Shown here piece by piece: positions 25,616 through 33,742 of a stretch of 64,000 bases of DNA; the first letter of the stretch is position 1, and every line of letters begins with the position of its first letter. The translations under genes were made by a program, and so were the position numbers. The notes under the pieces are model-generated. The model made no database searches. It saw nothing but the letters and a program-made list of their open reading frames with translations, and had not been told where the DNA came from. The stretch covers positions 30,274-94,273 of the forward strand of contig NZ_RAWE01000014.1 of assembly GCF_003611695.1 (NCBI RefSeq), in the 5' to 3' direction. The DNA comes from Corallococcus carmarthensis (GTDB lineage Bacteria > Myxococcota > Myxococcia > Myxococcales > Myxococcaceae).

Positions 25616-26377
25616 GTGGACCGGCGACTGGAAGGCATCCGAGTACTGGTGACGCGCCCCCGTGAGCGGGCCGAGGAGCTGTGCTTCCTCCTGGAGGACG
25701 AGGGCGCGGATGTCCTCAGCCTGCCGCTGCTGGAGCTGCACCCTCCGGAGGACCCGCGCCCGCTCGCGTCCGCCGCGGAGCACGTGCAGCGCTACCACTG
25801 GGTGGTGTTCGCCAGCCCCTCCGCCGTGGAGGCCTTCCTGGAGGCCCTGAGGCTCGCGGGCACGTTGGACCGGCTGTCCCGCGTGAAGCTGGCCGCCGTG
25901 GGGCCGCGCACCGCGAGGGCCGTGGAGGGCTTTGGCCTGAAGGTGGAGGCCGAACCCCATGAAGGCACCGGCGCCGCGCTCTTCACCGCGCTGCGCGACG
26001 TGCTGGGGCCGGACGACGACGTGCTGCTTCCGGCGGCGGAGGAGGGGCGGCGCGAGCTGGAGGACGGCCTGCGCGACCTGGGCGTGCGGGTCACGCGCGT
26101 GACGGCCTACCGCAGCGCGCCGGCCGCCGTCGACCCGGAGGCCCTGGCCCAGCTGGCCGGATCCCCGCCCCAGGTGGTCCTCTTCGCCTCGCCGCGCACC
26201 GCCGAGGCCTTCGTGGAGGGCGTGGGCCGTGAGCCCCTGTCGTCCGCGAAGGTGGTGGCCATTGGCCCTACCACCGCGACCGCGCTGACGCAGCTGGGCA
26301 TCCCCGTGGCCGCCGTCGCGGAGCGCCCCACGCCCGAAGCGCTGGTGGATGCCACCGTCCGCGCCGTTCACGGTTAG
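25616..26377 (+). CDS. hemD: Uroporphyrinogen-III synthase
   Basis: 253 residues. HemD closes and inverts ring D of hydroxymethylbilane to give uroporphyrinogen III. Sequence is poorly conserved in this family, but the two-domain layout is clear. Characteristic spots are VLVTRPRERAEEL, VFASPSAVEAFL, AVGPRTARAVEGFG, and the second-domain VLFASPRTAEAFV with IGPTTATALTQLGI. The start is GTG at 25616, ten bases after hemC. A double hairpin follows. HemB and later enzymes are not in this window. Confidence 0.92.
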   Translation: MDRRLEGIRVLVTRPRERAEELCFLLEDEGADVLSLPLLELHPPEDPRPLASAAEHVQRYHWVVFASPSAVEAFLEALRLAGTLDRLSRVKLAAVGPRTARAVEGFGLKVEAEPHEGTGAALFTALRDVLGPDDDVLLPAAEEGRRELEDGLRDLGVRVTRVTAYRSAPAAVDPEALAQLAGSPPQVVLFASPRTAEAFVEGVGREPLSSAKVVAIGPTTATALTQLGIPVAAVAERPTPEALVDATVRAVHG

Positions 26378-26383
26378 ACTGTC

Positions 26384-26417
26384 CGCCCGGTGACGTCCGG
26401 GCGCCAGGAAGGCGCCC
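26384..26417 (+). terminator. Hairpin terminator after hemD
   Basis: CGCCCGG (26384-26390) pairs with CCGGGCG (26397-26403) around TGACGT. A second short stem GCGCC/GGCGC follows directly. There is no T-run. It lies 6 bases after the hemD stop. Confidence 0.5.
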
Positions 26418-26448
26418 CGTGAGGACGTGACGCGAAGAGGTGCGGGTG

Positions 26449-28215
26449 ATGAATCGTGGGTCGCAGCGGAGTGTCTTCCTCCTTGGACTGCTGGCGCTGG
26501 CCGCGACAGCGCATGCCCAGACGCAGGAGGACTACCAGTTCCTGGATCACTGGGTGCTCAACAACAGCCAGGACCCGTTCCCGTACTACCTGGACGCGCG
26601 CAACGGCACTCCCTCGGGCAATGACTTGTCCCTGGTGGAAGACGCGGTGAAGAAGTCGTTCCAGGCCTGGCAGGACGTGGACTGCGCCTGGCCCGCCTTC
26701 ACGTACAAGGGCCGCTCCACCATCGTCCCCATCCCGGACGTGAACGACCGGCTGGACGGCTTCAGCGTCGCCGCCGTCTGGGTCACCGACCCGAACAGCA
26801 CCGAGTTCAAGGACGTGCTCAACGCCGGTGACAGCGTGGCGGCCGCGGTGCCGCTGCGCCACAGCGGCTACGTCTACCAGTGCGACATCTTCCTCAACGC
26901 CGTGAGCTACAAGTTCACGACGCTGTCCCCCACGCCCGCGGGCTTCATCGACATCCAGACGGCGGTGATGCGCGAGGTGGGCCACTGCCTGGGCCTGGGC
27001 AGCACGTTCTTCTACACGGACGCGGTGATGTACTTCTCGCTGGACCCGGGCATGCAGCGGCGCACCCTGACGTCCTATGACAAGGGCGCGCTCTGCAAGC
27101 ACTACCCCCAGACGGGCGCGGTGGGCTCGCCGTGTGACACCGCCGCGTGCGGCTCGGGGCTCACCTGCGTCACCACCCGGTCCACCACCAGCGGCGCCAC
27201 GCAGAAGATCTGCTCCAAGGCGTGCCCGTCCGGCACGCCGGGCTTCTGCCCCGCGCCCTACCAGTGCATCGCCTCCACGCTCGTCTCCGGCTCGCAGTAC
27301 GCGTGTCTGCCGGAGCCCTTCGGCACGGGCACCAAGGTGGGCAACCCCTGCGCCAACGCCACCACGTGCGGCGCGCCGGATTCGCGCTGCCTCACGGACG
27401 CGGACAAGACCACCGCCTTCCCGGCGTGGACGGACGGCTACTGCACGGAGTCCTGCATCGCCAACGCGGACTGCCCCACCGGCTCCACGTGCACGACGGT
27501 GGGCTCCGTGGGCAAGCGCTGTCTGAAGAACTGCCGCCCCGGCAAGGGCGACTGTCGCGCCAGCTATACCTGCACCACGCTGCCCGACAACGGCGGCGAC
27601 GTGTGCGTCGCGGACTGCTCCACCAGCAGCGACTGCGGCGGCAACTACGCCTGCCGCTCGTGCGACCACGCCTGCGTGGCGCAGAAGTCGGGCACGCGCA
27701 ACGTCGGTGACCCGTGCCTCCAGGATTCCGAGTGCGGCACCAACGTGCAGTGCCTGAAGCTCAACGGCAACCCGCAGGGCGTGTGCGCGGAGCCGTGCTC
27801 GGTGGCCACCTGCACGTGCAGCCCCGGCAACACCTGCCGCTCGGCGGGCACCGGCGAGGACCGCTTCTGCTTCCGCGACTGCGGCGCGGGCACCTGCTCC
27901 TCGCCGCTCCAGTGCGTGCCGTTCGCGGAAGGGACCGCCTGCATCGCCCCCTGCCGCACCAACCAGGACTGCCCCAACGGCCTGTTCTGCGGCAACGGCG
28001 GCAAGTGCGAGGACCCCTACGCGCCGACGGACGGCGGCACCTGCGCCCTGTGCGGTGATGGCGGCACGCCGCCGCCCCCGCCGGTGGACGGCGGCACGGG
28101 GGGCTCGACGAACGAACCCGGTGGCTGCGGCTGCCAGAGCACGCCCGCCTCCGCGGCATTCCTCATGGGGCTGGGGGTGTTGTTCCTGGCCACCCGCAGA
28201 AGGAGGAACGGTTGA
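26449..28215 (+). CDS. MYXO-CTERM secreted protein with degenerate metalloprotease domain
   Basis: 588 residues. A signal peptide (VFLLGLLALAATAHAQ) precedes a matrixin-like domain (~25-225). Where zinc proteases have HExxHxxGxxH, this protein reads R175-E-V-G-H179-C-L-G-L-G-S185. The first and third zinc ligands are replaced by Arg and Ser, so metal binding and catalysis are probably lost. A long Cys-rich region (~230-550) follows with many CxxxxCxxC-like spacings, likely disulphide-bonded modules. The tail has GGCGCQ, a hydrophobic helix and RRRRNG, a typical MYXO-CTERM sorting signal. ATG 26449 is preferred over GTG 26440 because AGAGG stands eight bases upstream. The stop overlaps the gspE-type TTG start. 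A binding or adhesion role is inferred. Confidence 0.85.
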   Translation: MNRGSQRSVFLLGLLALAATAHAQTQEDYQFLDHWVLNNSQDPFPYYLDARNGTPSGNDLSLVEDAVKKSFQAWQDVDCAWPAFTYKGRSTIVPIPDVNDRLDGFSVAAVWVTDPNSTEFKDVLNAGDSVAAAVPLRHSGYVYQCDIFLNAVSYKFTTLSPTPAGFIDIQTAVMREVGHCLGLGSTFFYTDAVMYFSLDPGMQRRTLTSYDKGALCKHYPQTGAVGSPCDTAACGSGLTCVTTRSTTSGATQKICSKACPSGTPGFCPAPYQCIASTLVSGSQYACLPEPFGTGTKVGNPCANATTCGAPDSRCLTDADKTTAFPAWTDGYCTESCIANADCPTGSTCTTVGSVGKRCLKNCRPGKGDCRASYTCTTLPDNGGDVCVADCSTSSDCGGNYACRSCDHACVAQKSGTRNVGDPCLQDSECGTNVQCLKLNGNPQGVCAEPCSVATCTCSPGNTCRSAGTGEDRFCFRDCGAGTCSSPLQCVPFAEGTACIAPCRTNQDCPNGLFCGNGGKCEDPYAPTDGGTCALCGDGGTPPPPPVDGGTGGSTNEPGGCGCQSTPASAAFLMGLGVLFLATRRRRNG

Positions 28216-30050
28216 CCCAGGCGGCTCCCCCCGGAAGCAGCGCTCCCTCGCGCAGCGCCACGGACTTCACCCTGGGCTTCCTGCTGGAAGCCATGGTGGC
28301 CCAGCGCCTGCTGACCCCTCAGCAGGCGCAGGAGGTGCTGGCGCGGGAGCCCGCCGCGCGCGCTCGTGTGCTCAAGGCGCAGGGCGGAACGGGCAAGGAC
28401 GCGGCCCGGTATGACGCGTCGCCCGTGGAGCTGGTCGCGGCCTTCCAGATTCCCGCGCCGGGCGGGCGGGGCGTGCTGGACGAGGACCGCGTCACGGAGG
28501 CCGCCGCGCGCGCCGCGGGGCTGGCCTACCGGAAGCTGGACCCGCTGAAGATGGACATGGCGCTGGCCACCCGCACGGTGTCCCGGCCCTACGCGCAGAA
28601 GCACGTGCTGCTGCCCCTGGAGCGGACCGAACAGGGGCGGCTGCGCGTGGCGGTGGCCAACCCCTTCGACCGCGAGCTCTTCGAGTCCTTCCACCGCCTC
28701 ACCGGCGAGCCGGTGGAGCCCGTGCTGTCCGCGAAGACGGACATCCTGCGCTCCATCGCGGACATCTACGGCTTCAAGAAGACGCTGGCGAAGGCCGCGG
28801 ACGACTTCGGCGACACGGCGTCGCAGGTCGCCAACTTCGAGCAGCTGGTGTCGCTCAGCGGCACCCAGGAGTTGGAGGCGTCCGACCGGCCGGTGGTGCA
28901 GGCGGTGGACTACCTGCTGCGCTACGCGTTCGACAACCGCGCGTCGGACATCCACATCGAACCCAAGCGGGCCACCGCGGTGGTGCGCCTGCGCATCGAC
29001 GGCGTGCTGCACCCGGTGTACTCGCTGCCCGCGCAGGTGCACCCGCCCATCGTGTCGCGCGTGAAGATGCTGGCGCGCATCGACATCTCCGAGAAGCGCC
29101 GCCCCCAGGACGGCCGCATCAAGACGGAGCGCGACGGCCGCGAGGTGGAACTGCGCGTCTCCACGCTGCCCACCGCCTTTGGCGAGAAGGTGGTCATCCG
29201 CATCTTCGACCCGGAGACGCTGGTGCAGGACATCGCCCAGCTGGGCTTCGAACCGGACGAGAAGGGCCACTTCGAGTCGTGGATTGATCAACCCCACGGC
29301 CTCATCCTGGTGACGGGGCCCACGGGAAGCGGCAAGACGACGACGCTCTACTCCGCGCTCAAGGCGGTGGCGGGGCCGGACGTCAACGTCACCACGATTG
29401 AAGACCCCATCGAAATGGTGTGGGACACCTTCAACCAGGTGCAGGTGCAGCCCAAGGTGGGCCTGGATTTCGCGGGCGCGCTGCGCCACATCCTGCGCCA
29501 GGACCCGGACGTCATCATGGTGGGCGAAATCCGCGACGCGGAGACGGCGGAGAACGCGCTCCAGGCCGCGCTCACCGGCCACCTGGTGCTCTCCACGCTG
29601 CACACCAACGACGCGCTGGGCGCGGTGGCGCGCATGAAGGACCTGGGGGTGCCGGCCTTCCTCCTGGCGCAGAGCCTGTTGGGCGTCATGGCCCAGCGCC
29701 TGCTCCGCCGCGTCTGCGTGCACTGCGCGGAAGAAGTGGTGCTCACGCCGGACGAACTGCTGGCCCTCCAGGCGCCCCTGCCGCTGTTGCCCGGCGGGGT
29801 GAAGCTGTCCAAGGGGGCGGGGTGCGTGCGCTGCCGGGGCACCGGCTTCTCCGGCCGCACCGGCGTCTTCGAAATCGTCTCCACCAACCGTGAAGTGCGC
29901 GAGCTCATCGCCCGCGAGGCGCCCTACGAGCAGCTGATGCAGGCCGCGCGCAAGAGCGGCATGCGCACCCTGCGCGAGGCCGCCGTGCGCAAGCTGGCGC
30001 AGGGCCTCACCGCCTTCGACGAGGTGGTGCGGATGACGTCCGCCTTCTAG
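28212..30050 (+). CDS. gspE: Type II secretion ATPase GspE family protein
   Basis: 612 residues. An N-terminal GspE/MshE domain (~15-190) precedes the AAA-like ATPase core. Walker A (GPTGSGKT) lies near residue 368, followed by the IEDPIEM Asp box. The Walker B region reads QDPDVIMVGEIRDAETAENA, and the His box is STLHTNDALGAVARM. A zinc-binding tetracysteine (CVHC near 501, CVRC near 536) is typical of GspE and PilB. The TTG start overlaps the MYXO-CTERM gene stop (TTGA) with AGGAGGA upstream. It could instead be PilB-like or serve a variant system, because no other gsp gene lies nearby. The overlap suggests a secretion role related to the upstream protein. Confidence 0.85.
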   Translation: MTQAAPPGSSAPSRSATDFTLGFLLEAMVAQRLLTPQQAQEVLAREPAARARVLKAQGGTGKDAARYDASPVELVAAFQIPAPGGRGVLDEDRVTEAAARAAGLAYRKLDPLKMDMALATRTVSRPYAQKHVLLPLERTEQGRLRVAVANPFDRELFESFHRLTGEPVEPVLSAKTDILRSIADIYGFKKTLAKAADDFGDTASQVANFEQLVSLSGTQELEASDRPVVQAVDYLLRYAFDNRASDIHIEPKRATAVVRLRIDGVLHPVYSLPAQVHPPIVSRVKMLARIDISEKRRPQDGRIKTERDGREVELRVSTLPTAFGEKVVIRIFDPETLVQDIAQLGFEPDEKGHFESWIDQPHGLILVTGPTGSGKTTTLYSALKAVAGPDVNVTTIEDPIEMVWDTFNQVQVQPKVGLDFAGALRHILRQDPDVIMVGEIRDAETAENALQAALTGHLVLSTLHTNDALGAVARMKDLGVPAFLLAQSLLGVMAQRLLRRVCVHCAEEVVLTPDELLALQAPLPLLPGGVKLSKGAGCVRCRGTGFSGRTGVFEIVSTNREVRELIAREAPYEQLMQAARKSGMRTLREAAVRKLAQGLTAFDEVVRMTSAF

Positions 30051-30073
30051 CCGTCGCCTCCCGCAAACACGAA

Positions 30074-30100
30074 GGGCCCGCCGTACCGCACGGCGGGCCC
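30074..30100. terminator. Bidirectional hairpin terminator
   Basis: Perfect 11-bp arms GGGCCCGCCGT and ACGGCGGGCCC flank the loop ACCGC between two convergent genes. No T-run on either side; strength is inferred from the stem. Confidence 0.65.
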
Positions 30101-30130
30101 CACGTGTGAAACCCAGAAGGGCAGGGCGGT

Positions 30131-31663
30131 TTAGAAGCGCGCCTGCAGCAGCGTGTTGAAGCCCAGCGCGTGCGGCTTCTCGAAGTTCGGCTGCGCGATG
30201 CCCGTCACGTCGTCCTCGAACGTGGTCCGGTTGGTGTCGTACGTGTAGTAGACCTCGCCGACCGCCGCGACCGTCTCCGACAGGTCCCACCGGAAGGTGG
30301 CCTTGGCGGACAGGATGAGCTCCGCCTCGCAGGCGCCGGAGCCGCCGCAGGTGCTGGGCAGGATGCTCAGCTGGTTGGCGTCACGCACCACCACCGTGCG
30401 CGTGCCGGTGAGGCTGGGGGGCGGGTTGCTGCCGCCCACCAGCGGCACCGGGCTGCGGAAGGATGCCGGCTGCTGCACGCCGAAGATGAAGCCCGGCGTC
30501 AGGTGCAGCTTGGCCAGGTTGTAGTCCGCGCCGACCGCGCCGAAGATTTCCGGCTTCAGCACCGTGCCCGTGGGGAAGTCCTGGAACGGCGGGAAGCCCG
30601 GCACGTCGAACTGGATGAAGGACAGGCTGCGGTAGAGCGCCAGCACGTTGAAGCGCCACTGGTTGAGCTTCGCGCGGCCCTGCAGCGCGAAGGCCGTGGC
30701 CCCCTGGTACTTGGTGGCGCCGAACTTGTCCGGGTCCTGCAGCGACTGCGTCAGGTAGCTGCCCTCCAGCGACACGGAGTAGGACAGGCCGCCCGGGTAC
30801 TGCTCCGGCGCGAAGAAGCGCTGGTAGATTTCCGGGTCGTTCTTGTAGAGCCGGAAGTCCACGCTCGTGCCCACCGGCACGCCCACGTGGTAGACGATCT
30901 GCCCGGACACACCGGACGCGTTGACGGGCGCCTCGATGGACTGGTTCGCCAGACCCGGGACGATGCCCTTCTGGAAGTAGCCCGCGCCGGCCTCCACGCG
31001 CAGCGTCTCCAGGACGTCCCAGCCCGCGCCGGCCATCGCGCCGTAGAGCGTCTCCTGCTCCAGGATGAGGTCGTTGAGCACCAGCGCCGTCTTGCCGCCG
31101 ATGTACGCGTACCAGCGGTCGCGCGTCAGCTGGAGCTTGGCGCCCGGCACACCCGCCGCGGTGGCGCGGTTGGTGAAGATGGGGCTGCCACCCCAGGAGA
31201 TGCGGTACGCGTAACCCAGACGGAAGCGGTCCGCGGACACCGGGAAGCCGGTGAGCGAGATGCCTTCCTTCTCACCCCAGCCCGGCGGCTGGTAGTTCAG
31301 GCGCACGTAGCTGGAGTTGTCGAGGATGTCGACACCGCCGGACGGGCGCTCCAACACCAGCAGCGTGAGGGCCGCCTCGGTGGTGAGGCCCTCGAAGAAC
31401 GCCGGCATGCGCTTGTAGAGCACGATGTTCGACAGCGACTCGAACCCGGAGAACTTGGTGTTGAAGTTGTCGTAGAACTGCGTGTTCTGGTTACCCGCGC
31501 CAAAGCGTGCGTTGGGGCTGTTGGGAGTCGTCTCTCCCGCGCCCGCGAGCACGTTGTCGTCCGCGAAGACGAACGACAAACGGGTGTCCACGAAGTCCCC
31601 GGCCCATGCGGGCGCGGAAAGGGCTGTCAGGCCCGTCAGGGCCAGCGTCTGCAACGTTTTCAA
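30131..31663 (-). CDS. Outer-membrane beta-barrel protein of unknown family
   Basis: 510 residues with a signal peptide (LALTGLTALSAPAWAG). Alternating amphipathic strands run throughout and the chain ends in Phe (LLQARF), as in outer-membrane barrels. A small Cys pair (CGGSGAC, ~440) may form a loop disulphide. No porin family is recognised. The start is TTG at 31663, with GGAGGGAA five bases upstream; there is no ATG in the right place. It follows the large lipoprotein gene after 96 bases on the same strand and probably belongs to the nucleotidase-lipoprotein operon. Substrate unknown. Confidence 0.7.
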   Translation of the reverse strand: MKTLQTLALTGLTALSAPAWAGDFVDTRLSFVFADDNVLAGAGETTPNSPNARFGAGNQNTQFYDNFNTKFSGFESLSNIVLYKRMPAFFEGLTTEAALTLLVLERPSGGVDILDNSSYVRLNYQPPGWGEKEGISLTGFPVSADRFRLGYAYRISWGGSPIFTNRATAAGVPGAKLQLTRDRWYAYIGGKTALVLNDLILEQETLYGAMAGAGWDVLETLRVEAGAGYFQKGIVPGLANQSIEAPVNASGVSGQIVYHVGVPVGTSVDFRLYKNDPEIYQRFFAPEQYPGGLSYSVSLEGSYLTQSLQDPDKFGATKYQGATAFALQGRAKLNQWRFNVLALYRSLSFIQFDVPGFPPFQDFPTGTVLKPEIFGAVGADYNLAKLHLTPGFIFGVQQPASFRSPVPLVGGSNPPPSLTGTRTVVVRDANQLSILPSTCGGSGACEAELILSAKATFRWDLSETVAAVGEVYYTYDTNRTTFEDDVTGIAQPNFEKPHALGFNTLLQARF

Positions 31664-31759
31664 ATTCCCTCCAGGAAGCGGTCCGGGGGAGACCGCTCCT
31701 CCCAGCGCCCCGGCATACCGCCGGGGCGCGCAATGCGACTGCTCAAAGGTGAATGGCGA

Positions 31760-33742
31760 CTACGGGCACGGCTTGATGGGCTTCGGGCACTCCATCCCGG
31801 GCCCCGGATAGCAGCACAGGTCGTCCTGGTCTCTCGGCAGGACGTTCCAGCGCGGACGCGCGGGACCCACGTGCTTCAGGTGGCCCACGACGTCGAAGGT
31901 GGCCGCGCGCAGCTGCTTGCACTGGAGCGCCTTCGCCGCGTCGGCGTCGTTCTCGTTGCAGTCCGGGTTCAGGTCCGGCACCGCGTCCTTGATCTGCAGG
32001 CTGATGCGCGAGCGCGTGTCCGGAGACACCGTGCAGCTGGCGTTGGCCGTGGCGGCGGCGTCGCGCACCAGCGCGACCGTCACCTCGGAGCCCTGCAGGG
32101 TGTACTCGAAGCGGGTGTTCGCGGGGATGAGCGTGCCCGTCTGGTCCACCGTGACGGTGTCCGTACCGAAGCGCGCGCGCACCGGCTGGGTGCAGAGGAT
32201 GTTCATCCGGTAGCCCTGGGGCAGCGTCTTCGAGGGCCTGACGGACGTGGTGCCCGCCGTGACGCTCATGATGCGGCCGGGGACGGACTCGTCCATGCCC
32301 GCGGAGGCGGGGCCGGTGGCGTTCATCTCCACCACGAACTGACCGAAGTTCGTGTACGTCGTCTTCTCCGCGCAGATGGTGCCGGCGTACTCGCCAATGC
32401 CCAGCGCGCAGTCGATGACGCACTTGCGCTCCGGCAGGTCCGGGTCATCCGCGGGCTCCGCGAAGCAGTTCTGCCAGCTGCGCGACGTGCCGCTGCCCAC
32501 CGGGCAGAACATGGGCATCTCGTTGTTGCCGTTGGCGTCGCAGTTGCGGAAGACCTTGGGGAACTTCACCCGGCGCAGCTTCACCAGCGACGACTCCAGG
32601 CTCTCCATCTTGTAGTTCTTGTAGCTGTAGCCACACAGGATGTCGTCCAGGTACGGCGAACCGCTGTAGCCGCACAGCCGGCCGTTCACCTCCACCGGCG
32701 GGACCAGGTCCAGGTACTTGTTCCACTGGTCCTGGGGCAGCAGGCGGACGTTCTCGCGCAGCGTCCAGGCGGGGAAGCTCATCTGCGTGGTGTTGGTGAA
32801 CTCCGCCACCGTGCCGGACAGCGTCCAGAGCAGGTCGCCGGAGTCCAGCCCTTCCGGGAAGGAGTAGTTGTAGATGTAGATGCTGTTGAAGCGGCCCGGG
32901 TTGTAGCCGTCCGGCTCCGCGGTCTGGACGTTCGCGCCCGTGACGCTCTTCTCCAGCACGCGGCAGGCCGTCATGTCCGTGACGTAGAAGCCGCTGGAGT
33001 CCGTGCCCGTCACCAGCAGCATCATCTGCTTGCCGTTGTTGGGGTCGGACGGGTCGCAGTTCTGCGTCAGCGGCTCGCCGGCCTCCGGCGGGCGGCCCAC
33101 GCGCATGAACTGCTTGGTGAAGACGCTCGTCTCCGAACCGCCCTCCGGCAGCTGGATGGTGGCGAGGGCGGGCTCCTCGAACCGGATGCCCGTGGACAGG
33201 CCCGTCGCCAGGGTGCGCGTGTCCGGCTCCTGGGGCAGCTGGGAGAGGTCACCCACGACGCCGCCGTCCGCGTAGTCCAGCTCCAGGTCCTGGTCCTGCA
33301 CCCAGACGTGCGTCTCGCCGTACAGGTGGGCCACGCGCACGCTGCCGGTGCCCTTGCCGTTGGTGAGCTGCGCCCAGCGCTTGTTGTACTCACCGGTGAG
33401 GTCGCCCGGGATGACCCGGAACGACACCGGCCCGTTGAAGGACGTCATCTCCCCGCCGGTGCCGTCCAGCGCGGTGATGGACAGACCGATGTCCACGTTC
33501 GTGCGGGGCAGGGTGTAGGGGCAGTCCGTCGTGCCGCGCACCGCGGGCGGCACCGCCGCCTGGTCGTTGCCGTACTTCGCGGCGCACGCGTTCACCACGG
33601 GCAGCAGCGCGGCCGGCGAATCCCCGGTGGTGATGCTGGTCACCTCCACGCGGAACGAGGTGAGTCCGACGGTCGTCTCGGACTCCTTCGTGTAGCAGCC
33701 GGCCGCCAGGGCCAGCGTGGACAGCAGGAAGAGTCGCTTCAT
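31760..33742 (-). CDS. Large hypothetical lipoprotein
   Basis: 660 residues. MKRLFLLSTLALAAGC is a clean lipobox signal, so the mature chain starts at Cys16 and is lipid-anchored. The rest is strand-rich with many Cys and Pro; no family is recognised. A segment near 440-480 (GIGEYAGTICAEKTTYTNFGQF) and similar turns suggest immunoglobulin-like or beta-sandwich domains. ATG 33742 shares one base with the upstream stop (TGATG), with GGAGG eight bases before it; GTG 33745 is the alternative. It lies between the nucleotidase lipoprotein and a beta-barrel, which suggests a surface complex. Confidence 0.7.
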   Translation of the reverse strand: MKRLFLLSTLALAAGCYTKESETTVGLTSFRVEVTSITTGDSPAALLPVVNACAAKYGNDQAAVPPAVRGTTDCPYTLPRTNVDIGLSITALDGTGGEMTSFNGPVSFRVIPGDLTGEYNKRWAQLTNGKGTGSVRVAHLYGETHVWVQDQDLELDYADGGVVGDLSQLPQEPDTRTLATGLSTGIRFEEPALATIQLPEGGSETSVFTKQFMRVGRPPEAGEPLTQNCDPSDPNNGKQMMLLVTGTDSSGFYVTDMTACRVLEKSVTGANVQTAEPDGYNPGRFNSIYIYNYSFPEGLDSGDLLWTLSGTVAEFTNTTQMSFPAWTLRENVRLLPQDQWNKYLDLVPPVEVNGRLCGYSGSPYLDDILCGYSYKNYKMESLESSLVKLRRVKFPKVFRNCDANGNNEMPMFCPVGSGTSRSWQNCFAEPADDPDLPERKCVIDCALGIGEYAGTICAEKTTYTNFGQFVVEMNATGPASAGMDESVPGRIMSVTAGTTSVRPSKTLPQGYRMNILCTQPVRARFGTDTVTVDQTGTLIPANTRFEYTLQGSEVTVALVRDAAATANASCTVSPDTRSRISLQIKDAVPDLNPDCNENDADAAKALQCKQLRAATFDVVGHLKHVGPARPRWNVLPRDQDDLCCYPGPGMECPKPIKPCP

